Position numbers and translations under genes: made by a program
Notes under the pieces: model-generated
Seen by the model: only the letters and a program-made list of their open reading frames with translations
Databases searched by the model: none
Told to the model about the DNA's origin: nothing
Shown: positions 24,603 to 33,043 of the stretch, one piece after another
Numbering within the stretch: the first letter of the stretch is position 1
Layout of the letters: each line of letters starts with the position of its first letter
DNA from: Alicyclobacillus tolerans
GTDB taxonomy: Bacteria; Bacillota; Bacilli; Alicyclobacillales; Alicyclobacillaceae
Assembly (NCBI RefSeq): GCF_900142255.1
Contig: NZ_FRAF01000005.1
Location: 62,001-126,000, forward strand
Length of the DNA: 64,000 nt
Reading direction: 5' to 3'

Positions 24603-25937
24603 ATGGATATGAAAGGAAAGCATACTACGCGCCTGATTGCTGGCGCAGTGGGTGCAGCAGGGTTAGTGGCGCTACTGAGCGCACCAACGGTTATGGCGGC
24701 AACGCAAGCCCCCATGGAAGGCACCTTGGTGGCACTGGGGGATTCTATTACGTTTGGGTATAACTTGCCAGATACTGCTGGCAATACAACTCCCTCTGTG
24801 GAAGCGTTTCCTGATTGGATGGCAAAACAATATCACCTTTCTGTTACGAATCTTGGCGTGCCTGGATGGACGTCAAAAGATTTGCTGCTCAATTTGCAAC
24901 AACCAGACATTTCTTCGAGTATTCAACACGCAAGTCTGATTACACTGGACATTGGCAGCAACGATTTACTTCATTTTGCCGCTCGCTATAATCTGTTGCA
25001 AGATGCTTCCACAGTTGCTACCACCTATGGGCTGCAACTGACGCCGTCAGAGATGCAAAGTGGTATGCAGCTCGTTGACCAATTTAAAGAAAATTTGCAG
25101 GCCACATTAGCAGCCATTCGTAAAGAAAGTCAGGCACCCATTATTTTATATACGCTCTATAATCCCTTTCCTTCTGGTAGTCCCTTGCATCAGGTGACCA
25201 ATCAATTTCAAGGAATGATGGATGACATTATTCGCCAGGAGGCAGCCTCTTTCCCTAAAGTGGTTGTAGCTCATGCGCATTCAGCTTTTGCCGGTCATCA
25301 ATTGGAATATGTTGATCTATACCTGCATGATGTCCATCCCACTCTGCAAGGACAAGAAGTATTGGCACAGGTTGGTGAGTCAGCACTGGCTGAAGCTCAT
25401 CTTAGCCCTCTTTCCATTCCTGTCACGTCTTCTGTCAGCGCCGATGCACAAATGAAACCAAGTGGCAGCGTGGTTACCGGACAGTTGGGTGCTCTCAAAT
25501 ACACCGTTTCCGCATTAGCAGGTGCAGTGAGTTCAAAATCAGAAGTGCTGTTTGTGAGTCTGCCTCCCTCGCAAGTTCAAGGAATGATACCAGCGGGCGA
25601 TCGCGTGGTAACCAGTTTCTCCCTCAATTTTTCAGCCAATACAAGCTTAAAAGCGCCTTTAAGTGTCCAATTACAATTCCCTTCTCTGCAAACAGGAGAT
25701 GAATTGGTTCAGAAGACCCCCGGTGGTTGGCAATCGGTGCAAACGGCGTCGTTTCAACCGGGCAGCGTCAAGTTCTCAGTTTCTACACCAGGTGAATATG
25801 TGGTTCTTTCACCGGTCATACAAACTGTTTCAGCAACCAAGCCAGTTACGGGAGTTCCTGTATTGCCGGAAGCTGCTATGGCATTAGCTTTTCTAGGATT
25901 TGGCGCGGGTGTTTTGCGGATTGCCCGGCGCAGGTAA
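24603..25937 (+). CDS. Exported GDSL/SGNH hydrolase with sortase-like C-terminal signal
   Basis: Secreted esterase/lipase-like protein of 444 residues. A signal peptide ends near TVMAA. The SGNH domain (about 35-260) shows block I VALGDSITFGY with the nucleophile Ser, block III LDIGSNDLL, and block V VHPTLQGQE with the catalytic Asp/His. A beta-rich region (about 270-410) follows. The C-terminus reads VPVLPEAAMALAFLG, hydrophobic residues and a final RRR: the LPxxA-hydrophobic-basic layout of a cell-wall sorting signal, with LPEAA in place of LPxTG/LPNTA. Starts at 24603 or 24609 are supported by AAAGGAG at 24592-24598. A sortase gene follows three bases after the stop, so this is its likely substrate. 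Such enzymes often remove O-acyl groups from surface glycans (inference). Confidence 0.85.
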   Translation: MDMKGKHTTRLIAGAVGAAGLVALLSAPTVMAATQAPMEGTLVALGDSITFGYNLPDTAGNTTPSVEAFPDWMAKQYHLSVTNLGVPGWTSKDLLLNLQQPDISSSIQHASLITLDIGSNDLLHFAARYNLLQDASTVATTYGLQLTPSEMQSGMQLVDQFKENLQATLAAIRKESQAPIILYTLYNPFPSGSPLHQVTNQFQGMMDDIIRQEAASFPKVVVAHAHSAFAGHQLEYVDLYLHDVHPTLQGQEVLAQVGESALAEAHLSPLSIPVTSSVSADAQMKPSGSVVTGQLGALKYTVSALAGAVSSKSEVLFVSLPPSQVQGMIPAGDRVVTSFSLNFSANTSLKAPLSVQLQFPSLQTGDELVQKTPGGWQSVQTASFQPGSVKFSVSTPGEYVVLSPVIQTVSATKPVTGVPVLPEAAMALAFLGFGAGVLRIARRR

Positions 25938-25940
25938 GTC

Positions 25941-27089
25941 ATGCAAAAGCTTTCCAAACGTTGGTTGACTATTATCGGCATTGCGCTCTGCGTCATAGGG
26001 CTTGGCATAGCAGCTAGAATTCCATTTTTTTATCTGAGAAGTCGCGTTATTGGGCAAGCCGAATTGGCGAAGGCCAAACAAATGTTGCGTTCCAGTCGTC
26101 AGTCTCTGGCTCCACTTTCTCCTGCAGCCTCAGCGTTAGCAGCATCTCTTGGGGGCGTACCATCTGCCCCCCTGATGGGTATACTGCAAATTCCAAGTCT
26201 ATCTGTTCGCGTACCCGTTTTGCAGGGAACTGACGATACGGTGCTCAATGTAGCTGCTGGACATCTAAAAAACAGTGCTGAACCGGGACAACCTGGTGCT
26301 AGTGTCATTGCCGCGCACAACGCAACCTGGTTTCGCCACATCAATCGACTGAAGAGTGGTGACCAACTGGTATTTGAGTCTTATGGACAAACCTATATAT
26401 ATCAGGTTACAGGACATGAAATCGCACATGTGGGTGCAAGCGTACCCAATACGGTAGCTCCCAGCATGATTTTGGAAGCTTGTTATCCCCTCGATGCGCT
26501 CTATTTAACACCCTATCGCTATCTGGTTTTTGCTCGGCTTGTTGCTGTACAGGCTACGCCTCAATCCGTACTTGCTGCTCATACGAGTGACATTTACAGC
26601 GTGCAATTGTCGAAAAAACTTATGGATTCGCCACAAATTCAACTGGCCAACAATCCATTACCCATGGGCACGTTGATATACACAGGCAATCCTTCTCCTG
26701 CCTATCAACAGAGCAATGCGCCGCTGTCCGCCGCCAATGCCATTACAGAATTATTTCTGGCATTTGTGCATATGTCAGCAGAAAATCGAATCCCAGAACT
26801 TTACGCGTTACTTCATCCTGATGCAAAAGTGATCCCTGTTGCCTGGCAGAAACAAATCACACAGATGGATCCCCTGCTGCATCATTCCATCCAACAAGTA
26901 CATTATGCATCCCAGTTTGATGTTCAACTTGATGTTCAAGGAACACGTCTTTTGTTGGTAAAAGGTCGCGTAAAGATTCGCGTAGCAGGCCAAAATGAAT
27001 GGCTGCGCGTGCAAGCCAGTGTTTCAGCACAGAATGTCGTGACACTTCACACATTCCAATTTATTCCCGAATCGCAATCAAATCCCTGA
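25941..27089 (+). CDS. Sortase (class D-like) with C-terminal extension
   Basis: Membrane transpeptidase of 382 residues. The N-terminal anchor (about 8-30) precedes a sortase domain (about 85-215): PLMGILQIPSLSVRVPVLQG, catalytic His in VIAAHN, Cys in LEACYP, and Arg in YRYLVFAR. The domain is followed by about 165 further residues, including AITELFLAFVHMSAENRIPE, LYALLHPDAKV and a beta-rich end, which look like an NTF2-like fold. Most sortases end soon after the catalytic Arg, so the extension is unusual. Only three bases separate it from the GDSL gene with a sorting-like tail; enzyme and substrate are therefore probably a dedicated pair. No ATPase, pilin or other LPxTG protein is in the window. 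Confidence 0.85.
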   Translation: MQKLSKRWLTIIGIALCVIGLGIAARIPFFYLRSRVIGQAELAKAKQMLRSSRQSLAPLSPAASALAASLGGVPSAPLMGILQIPSLSVRVPVLQGTDDTVLNVAAGHLKNSAEPGQPGASVIAAHNATWFRHINRLKSGDQLVFESYGQTYIYQVTGHEIAHVGASVPNTVAPSMILEACYPLDALYLTPYRYLVFARLVAVQATPQSVLAAHTSDIYSVQLSKKLMDSPQIQLANNPLPMGTLIYTGNPSPAYQQSNAPLSAANAITELFLAFVHMSAENRIPELYALLHPDAKVIPVAWQKQITQMDPLLHHSIQQVHYASQFDVQLDVQGTRLLLVKGRVKIRVAGQNEWLRVQASVSAQNVVTLHTFQFIPESQSNP

Positions 27090-27164
27090 TTATGGCTGAC
27101 CATTTAAGGCCATACTCTCATCGATCCTGACTGCTCTGGAGTATGGATGAAGGGAGTGGCCTTG

Positions 27165-28538
27165 ATGCGTTCAGCGTGGCAACGTTTCGCTCTGCTTGCT
27201 CTCGGATTCATCTCGGCACTGTCTATGGTGCCATCCTGCCAGGAGCATGGCATGGTGCCTTGGAAGCGTGTGTCTGGACATCCGGGAAGAATTCTCGAAT
27301 CCTTCAATCAGCCTGTACAACTTCGTCCCTATCCGTATCCCTATCATGCCATGTTAGCCATTGCCAGCGACGCAGATCATCAGACGTTACGCAAATTTAA
27401 TCAAATTCACCAGTTTCTCAACACGTATGATATGACGCCATACGGACGGGGACTTGGTTTGGATATTGCCGATTCTTTTTTTATTTATAACGGAAGCAAC
27501 ATTCAACGAAATATTGATGTGGGCGGTGTTCCGTTACATCAACAGCTTGCCTATTTTTACGGTTTGAGTCTCAAACCTTATGCAGCTAGCGCAATTCGCC
27601 ATTATCTATCCTGTGGATGGATAGACAGTTTGCATAGTTATGGCGATTTCAGTACCGTAACAGAAAAAGGTACACGTTTTCATCGGTTGCTTGCAGTAAA
27701 GGCTGTTCAACGTATGCTCTCGGATGGTGTCCAGGTTCCCGTATGGATCGATCACGGTAATATGGCTAATGTTGATAACTTTGGTTCCCGTCATTTGCGC
27801 CCGTTTTTTTATTATCAAATGGGAGCGGTACCGCAATCTCCGTACTATCATTTAGATGTAACACGTAAATTGGGTATTCGTTATATGTGGACAGACATCG
27901 ACAGTACATCCTTTGGATTGAAAAAAGTAATGAAACCGGTACATATGCCGGATGGATCCATTTTGTACGGATTTTCTCGTTATACTCATGAAAAGATTGG
28001 CAGTCGAGGAGAAGTTCTTTGGCAGTGGACCGCGGGGGATTTGGATGATGAACTTTCGCTTGTGCATCTGAGAAAATTGGTTCGTGAAGGTAAATCGGTG
28101 GTCGTTGCTCAACATTTAGCTGCCAATCAGGAATTTCTCTGTCTTCCAAAAAATGCGGTCCAAGCTTTGCAGACCTTGGCGCACTGGCAGGATGATGGGA
28201 AAATATTGGTGGCTCGAACGAGTCGATTACTGACTTATGAACGGGTTCACAGTCAACTCCACTATCATTTGCTTCAACGGGGGCGGTGGCTGGAAATTCA
28301 TATTGACCCCTTGTACGATCCGGTGTTTGGTAAACATTGGCCAAGTCTGTCTGAATTGAGAGGAATAACGTTTTACACACCCCATCCCATGCACACCAGC
28401 ATCTTTGTGGGCTCGACTCGCATCCCTGATGGTCAATTGGTGGTTTCTCCAAGTGACGGACATGCTCCAAGTATAGGTATACGCTGGTTTACACCCCATG
28501 TTCAAAATGAGGCCGTTGTGTTGCCGAAGGTATTGTAG
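27165..28538 (+). CDS. Exported polysaccharide-deacetylase-like protein
   Basis: Exported protein of about 457 residues. ATG 27165 is chosen for AAGGGAG 8 bases upstream. The hydrophobic start ends in MVPSCQ, a possible but atypical lipobox. I read a NodB-like barrel by pattern: a first strand with two Asp and a His (IASDADH), a later LHSYGDF resembling the H-S-x-x-H metal motif, and VPVWIDHGN further on, then YHLDVTRKLGIRYMWTDID. These fit a metal-dependent carbohydrate deacetylase or a derived inactive form. The assignment rests on motifs only. Its position after a GDSL esterase and sortase and before a GDP-mannose enzyme supports a role in surface polysaccharide modification (inference). 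Confidence 0.6.
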   Translation: MRSAWQRFALLALGFISALSMVPSCQEHGMVPWKRVSGHPGRILESFNQPVQLRPYPYPYHAMLAIASDADHQTLRKFNQIHQFLNTYDMTPYGRGLGLDIADSFFIYNGSNIQRNIDVGGVPLHQQLAYFYGLSLKPYAASAIRHYLSCGWIDSLHSYGDFSTVTEKGTRFHRLLAVKAVQRMLSDGVQVPVWIDHGNMANVDNFGSRHLRPFFYYQMGAVPQSPYYHLDVTRKLGIRYMWTDIDSTSFGLKKVMKPVHMPDGSILYGFSRYTHEKIGSRGEVLWQWTAGDLDDELSLVHLRKLVREGKSVVVAQHLAANQEFLCLPKNAVQALQTLAHWQDDGKILVARTSRLLTYERVHSQLHYHLLQRGRWLEIHIDPLYDPVFGKHWPSLSELRGITFYTPHPMHTSIFVGSTRIPDGQLVVSPSDGHAPSIGIRWFTPHVQNEAVVLPKVL

Positions 28539-28648
28539 GGAGAAGCAAATCAGCAGGTTTCAATAGGTTCGTGGCGAAACTTTCATTCAGATGGTTTACT
28601 TTTTAGGTTATTACTCGTCATAGAGTGCGCAAGAAAGGTGCGTTTGGT

Positions 28649-30043
28649 GTGAAAATCATTCTTCTTTCCGGAGGTTCTGGAAAACGGCTTTGGCCCATGT
28701 CCAATGAAGCGAGATCGAAACAATTTCTTAAAGTACTGCCAGACAAGGAAACGGGTCAACCTGTGTCTATGTTGCAACGAGTGTGGAAGCAGTTGGAAGA
28801 CGTGGGTATGCAAAATAACGCCTATGTTTGTGCGTCCAAAGCGCAGTGGGAATTGGTGCAAAGTCAACTGGGAGAAATTTCTTTTATTCAAGAACCAGCT
28901 CGCAGGGATACATTTCCTGCCATCAGCTTGGCTGCTTTATATCTGTTGGATAGAGAAGGAATTTCACCAGATGAAGTGGTGGCCGTGGTACCAGTCGATC
29001 ATTTTGTGGAGAATCATTATTTTCAACAAATTGTTCGTTTGGAGCAAGTTCTACAGGAATCGTCAGCCGATATGGTATTAATGGGAGTCGTTCCTGAAGA
29101 GCCCACAAGCAAATTTGGCTACATTGTTCCTGGTGAATCCACGGATGGTATAGCGTGGGTGGAACAATTTGTGGAAAAACCTTCATCAGATATTGCACAA
29201 AAATTGATGGACCGCGGCGCTTTATGGAATTGCGGAGTGTTTGCATTTCGTCTTTCTTTTTTGCGCCATTGGCTGGCAAGCAGAGGTTATCACGCCACTT
29301 ATCAAGGATTGCGAGGACAATTTTTAGAGTTGCCGAAAAGATCGTTCGACTACGAAGTTGTAGAGAAAACGGGAAAAATTGCCGTTTTACCTTATCGAGG
29401 AGTATGGAAAGATTTAGGTACATGGGCGAGTTTGTCTGAAGAAATGAGTCAGCCGTTACTTGGTTCGGGTGTTCTAAAAGATTGCCAGGAGACGCATGTG
29501 TTAAACGAACTGGGTATTCCCGTGGTAGCGCTGGGTGTGCAGGGAATGATGATTGCGGCCACGCCGGATGGCATACTCGTTGCAGATAAAGAGGCTAGCG
29601 CCCACTTAAAAGATGTGGTCGAACCTTTTCAAGGAAGACCTATGTATGAAGAACGGCGCTGGGGAAGTTATCGAGTGCTCGATTATCAAAAACTTGAAGA
29701 GGGAGAAGTATTGACCAAGTGGATTGAAATTTCCCCTGGCTGCAACCTTTCCTACCAAAAACATTTCCATCGCACGGAGACTTGGACGATTTTAGAAGGA
29801 CACGGAGAAGTAGCTTTGGACAATCGTATTTTCCCCATTGGTGCAGGAGATGTGGTTCGAGTATATGCTGAACAGTGGCATGCCATTCGTGCGTTGGATA
29901 GACTGAAACTCGTCGAAGTACAGCGTGGAAGTGAATTGATAGAAGAAGATATTTTGCGCCGCTATATGGAATGGCGCGAAATAGTCGAAGCATGTTCTTT
30001 AGGACGAGAGAGCTCCATAGCCGTTTCCACTTCGGTGTTGTAA
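28649..30043 (+). CDS. manC: Mannose-1-phosphate guanylyltransferase / phosphomannose isomerase type (ManC/CpsB)
   Basis: Cytosolic enzyme of about 464 residues making GDP-mannose from mannose-1-phosphate and GTP. The nucleotidyltransferase domain (about 1-270) begins MKIILLSGGSGKRLWPMS with the pyrophosphorylase motif and continues with SKQF and FVEKP. The C-terminal cupin (about 330-440) has the isomerase-type sequence YEERRWGSYRVLD, KWIEISPGC and YQKHFHRTETW. GTG 28649 is chosen because AAAGGTG lies 8 bases upstream. GDP-mannose feeds exopolysaccharide or glycoprotein glycosylation, which suits the surface genes upstream. A terminator-like hairpin lies 78 bases after the stop. Confidence 0.9.
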   Translation: MKIILLSGGSGKRLWPMSNEARSKQFLKVLPDKETGQPVSMLQRVWKQLEDVGMQNNAYVCASKAQWELVQSQLGEISFIQEPARRDTFPAISLAALYLLDREGISPDEVVAVVPVDHFVENHYFQQIVRLEQVLQESSADMVLMGVVPEEPTSKFGYIVPGESTDGIAWVEQFVEKPSSDIAQKLMDRGALWNCGVFAFRLSFLRHWLASRGYHATYQGLRGQFLELPKRSFDYEVVEKTGKIAVLPYRGVWKDLGTWASLSEEMSQPLLGSGVLKDCQETHVLNELGIPVVALGVQGMMIAATPDGILVADKEASAHLKDVVEPFQGRPMYEERRWGSYRVLDYQKLEEGEVLTKWIEISPGCNLSYQKHFHRTETWTILEGHGEVALDNRIFPIGAGDVVRVYAEQWHAIRALDRLKLVEVQRGSELIEEDILRRYMEWREIVEACSLGRESSIAVSTSVL

Positions 30044-30067
30044 TCTTTACACATTCCTCATCATAAG

Positions 30068-30096
30068 TTTACAAATATTTACGAGAAATTTATTTA
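30068..30096 (+). promoter_or_regulatory. Possible promoter of the iron-transport operon
   Basis: TTTACA (30068-30073), a 17-base spacer and TATTTA (30091-30096). The next hairpin (30121-30158) would then lie in the leader of this transcript, so it may act as an attenuator as well as the end of manC. No convincing Fur box was found. Confidence 0.35.
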
Positions 30097-30120
30097 TCAT
30101 TTATATTCATTTGTTAGTCT

Positions 30121-30158
30121 ACACGCGCAAGCCTTTAGAGGGTTTGCGCGTGTTTTGT
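30121..30158 (+). terminator. Hairpin between manC and the iron ABC operon
   Basis: ACACGCGCAA-G-CC and GG-G-TTTGCGCGTGT form a 12-bp stem followed by TTTTGTTC. It is likely the manC terminator; its place after a possible promoter leaves a second role as leader attenuator open. Confidence 0.75.
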
Positions 30159-30192
30159 TCATAAGCATGTCTACAGAAGGAGTGGAGATTGA

Positions 30193-31287
30193 TTGAACAT
30201 GAGATATGGCAAATTGTTGGGTATTTTCGGTTCATTATTAGGTTTGGGCTTTTTGGTATCAGGATGTCAAACTGCTGCATCCACGACAAATGCAAATGCC
30301 AGTCAACAACAGAACCACACTACATCAGTAAGCTCAACTGGTCATCAGCAATTGGTGCTCTATTCAGCGCAAGGCTATGATTCAGCCATGGCTCAAGCGT
30401 TTGAAAAAGCAACAGGAATTCAAGTGAAACTAGACGATAATTCAACAGGTACGATTGTCGCCAAATTGGAAGCTGAAAAAAGCAATCCTCATTGGGACGT
30501 TGCCTGGTTTGATGGAGCAGCTACCATGCAGGCGCTTGCCAATCAAGGGATGCTTCTGGAGGGCTGGAAGCCTAGCGATTATGACAACTATACAAGTCTG
30601 GGCAAATCATTGGTTCCCTCTAGTGACGCCTATTTTCCAGGTGGTGTAACAGCAGCTGCAGCTATTGCTGTCAATACCAAACTTGTTTCTCCTTCTGAAT
30701 ATCCTACCGATTGGAGCAGTTTGCTTAAACCCTATTGGAAGAATGAGATTGCTATGAACGATCCGGCTATTTCAGGACCTACCTTTCCTTTTGTAGCGGG
30801 GATTTTACAGTTGATGGGCAAACAGCAGGGGGAAGCTTTTTTCACTCGTCTAAAGGCAAATGGGTTAAAAATATTTCCAACCAATGGTGTCACATTGCAG
30901 GCTTTAGAAAAAGGTCAGGTCAAGGCTATTATGATTCAGGATTCTGCATTAGTAGCTGCAAAAGAGAAGGGCGCACCTATTCAAATCATTTATCCTTCAT
31001 CTGGCGTATTCACGTTACCGGATGTTTTGGGCATCGATAAAAACGCTCCAGATATGGCTGCAGCCAAAAAATTCGTTGAATTTGTTCTTTCTCATCAAGG
31101 GCAACAGGTCATGTTGAATCCGCAAAATGGTGGAGGAGATTCATATTTTAATCCTATTATTCAAGGAGAATCTCCCAATCCAGCGCGACAACAAAATGGT
31201 ATTCACTGGGTAAGGGTCAATCCTGTACAAGCTGCCAATCAGGAAAATCAAATTCAGGAATGGTTCCATGACAACATTACGGAATAA
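30193..31287 (+). CDS. Iron(III)-type ABC transporter substrate-binding lipoprotein
   Basis: Periplasmic-type binding protein anchored as a lipoprotein, about 364 residues (lipobox LVSGCQ). The mature start LVLYSAQGYDSAMAQAFEKA is typical of FbpA/FutA-like proteins, and DVAWFDGAATMQAL continues the family pattern; the 2-aminoethylphosphonate (PhnS) branch looks similar. TTG 30193 or ATG 30199 can be the start, both within reach of GGAGTGGAG. The stop overlaps the permease gene by 20 bases. The following two-domain permease, ATPase and FTR1-like permease favour ferric iron as substrate, but this is inference from context. Confidence 0.82.
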   Translation: MNMRYGKLLGIFGSLLGLGFLVSGCQTAASTTNANASQQQNHTTSVSSTGHQQLVLYSAQGYDSAMAQAFEKATGIQVKLDDNSTGTIVAKLEAEKSNPHWDVAWFDGAATMQALANQGMLLEGWKPSDYDNYTSLGKSLVPSSDAYFPGGVTAAAAIAVNTKLVSPSEYPTDWSSLLKPYWKNEIAMNDPAISGPTFPFVAGILQLMGKQQGEAFFTRLKANGLKIFPTNGVTLQALEKGQVKAIMIQDSALVAAKEKGAPIQIIYPSSGVFTLPDVLGIDKNAPDMAAAKKFVEFVLSHQGQQVMLNPQNGGGDSYFNPIIQGESPNPARQQNGIHWVRVNPVQAANQENQIQEWFHDNITE

Positions 31288-32995
31288 GCAGAAGTGGAGG
31301 CCATTTTTCAGCGGGCTGGGTTCTTTGCCCGGTTTGCTGATTTTTTTTCTTCTCATTCTCTATCCGCTGGCAGCGTTGTTGCTTCAAGTAGGATTTCCTA
31401 ATGTTTTTAATACACCTATATCTTGGAAACCATCATGGCAACCCTTGCAACAACTTTTTGCTAATCCTCTGAATGGGCAAGCCATAGTCAATTCTCTTAT
31501 TTTAGGAGCTGGTTCTGCCATCTTGGCAACCTTTTTGGCGACGTTGGTTGCTTTTGCAAGAGTTCGTGGTGGAAAGAAAATGGGCAAAATTTTAGACACT
31601 GCCGTATGGATTGTCTTTTTTGCTCCTTCCTATGTCATCGCCCAGGGCTGGGTGAGTTTGATGCAAGAAGGAGGTATTCTTAGTGAATTGTTGAATTTGC
31701 CAAACGGATTGACACAATGGTTTTTTTCAAAAGAAGGACTCGTTGTGGTCATGGCCTTGCGGTATATTCCTTTTATTTATTTTGCTCTTGTGCCGTCCAT
31801 TCAAAATATTGGCTTAGAGTATGAACAAGCAGGTCGATTATTAGGCGCTAATGCAGGGTATCGTTTGCGACGCATTACATTGCCTTTGCTTTTACCAGCT
31901 CTTTTAGCGGGTGCGTCGTTGGCGTTTGCTGAAGGATTCGGAGATTTTGGTATGGCTGCAGCCATCACTCCGCAGATGCACATTCCGCTTATTACGTATC
32001 AAATATACGCTTCTCTAGACCAGACGCCTGTAAATTACCCTTCAGCTGCCAGTTTGTCGCTGATTTTAATCGTCATCATGGGCTTAGCTTTTTATCTGCA
32101 ATTTCATTTTTTGAAAACACGTTCTTTTGCCACCATCAGTACACACAGTAAAGAACAAACCGAAATACGCAACCATCATCGTGGTTTCAGTCTTGTGGCT
32201 TTTTTTATACTTTTTCTAGCGTTTTTTTTACCCATCGGATCGACCATCATTCAATCACTTTTGAAAAATTATGTGACTCATCTTGATGCCCATAGTTGGA
32301 CACTCGTCCACTATAAGAGTCTATTCAAACCAGGAGGCAGTGGTCTTCAAGCGCTTTTACGCACGTTGGTCTACGCGTTGACAAATGCATTTTTAACAAT
32401 GATTTTAGGGCTTTTTTTGGCCTATCAGATGATGTTTCGTCGCTCTAAAATCAATCAATTTATCAATTTGTTAATGATAGCTACCATTGCAGTTCCGGGT
32501 ATTGTTTTAGCAGCCGGTTTCATCTTTGCTTACAATGCAACATGGCTTATTCCACTTCATTTCGTCATTTACGGCACGCCGATATGTCTGGGTATGGCTT
32601 ATTTAGCAGGCTCATTGCCGTACGCTGTACGTTTGCAGATAGGGAGCATGCAGCAAGTGTCTGGGAATCTTGCGACTGCCGCATTTAGTTTAGGTGCTTC
32701 CAACTTGCGAGTGATTGCACAAATTGTCATGCCATTGGTGCGAACGACGACGGTCTCAACATTTTTTATGACCATGACCGGCACAATGTTTGAGCTTCCT
32801 GCCTCATCTTTGCTTTATCCACCAGGTTCGCCACCTTTTCCAGAGACGATTCAACAGAAATTCAATGCTTTTGAATTTGCGCGGGGGTCAGCAATGTCCA
32901 TTCTTGGACTCATCATTGTACTCCTTCTGTATATGCTGGGAAGATGGGTAGAGTCTATGCTTTTACGTTCTTCCAACTCTGTTGGAGTCGAGTAG
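31268..32995 (+). CDS. Two-domain ABC permease, FbpB/ThiP type
   Basis: Fused permease of 575 residues with about twelve membrane spans in two halves, each with a cytoplasmic coupling loop: EQAGRLLGANAGYRLRRITL in the first and ATAAFSLGASNLRVIAQIV in the second. This duplicated form is typical of iron(III), thiamine and putative phosphonate importers. The ATG at 31268 lies inside the end of the binding-protein gene with AGGAATGG before it, so translation is coupled. It works with the upstream lipoprotein and downstream ATPase. Confidence 0.9.
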   Translation: MTTLRNKQKWRPFFSGLGSLPGLLIFFLLILYPLAALLLQVGFPNVFNTPISWKPSWQPLQQLFANPLNGQAIVNSLILGAGSAILATFLATLVAFARVRGGKKMGKILDTAVWIVFFAPSYVIAQGWVSLMQEGGILSELLNLPNGLTQWFFSKEGLVVVMALRYIPFIYFALVPSIQNIGLEYEQAGRLLGANAGYRLRRITLPLLLPALLAGASLAFAEGFGDFGMAAAITPQMHIPLITYQIYASLDQTPVNYPSAASLSLILIVIMGLAFYLQFHFLKTRSFATISTHSKEQTEIRNHHRGFSLVAFFILFLAFFLPIGSTIIQSLLKNYVTHLDAHSWTLVHYKSLFKPGGSGLQALLRTLVYALTNAFLTMILGLFLAYQMMFRRSKINQFINLLMIATIAVPGIVLAAGFIFAYNATWLIPLHFVIYGTPICLGMAYLAGSLPYAVRLQIGSMQQVSGNLATAAFSLGASNLRVIAQIVMPLVRTTTVSTFFMTMTGTMFELPASSLLYPPGSPPFPETIQQKFNAFEFARGSAMSILGLIIVLLLYMLGRWVESMLLRSSNSVGVE

Positions 32996-33043
32996 AAACT
33001 TTGTTGAACGGTACGTTAGACATGCGAAAGGAGAATATGCCCT

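Noticed and set aside
27766-28470. A 234-codon minus-strand open frame opposite the deacetylase-like gene
   Set aside because: The plus-strand protein has a signal sequence, ribosome site and coherent motifs; the antisense translation resembles nothing and lacks a ribosome site.
30074-30120. Fur box upstream of the iron-type operon
   Set aside because: The best AT-rich match to TGATAATNATTATCA has only about half of the positions; not enough to call.
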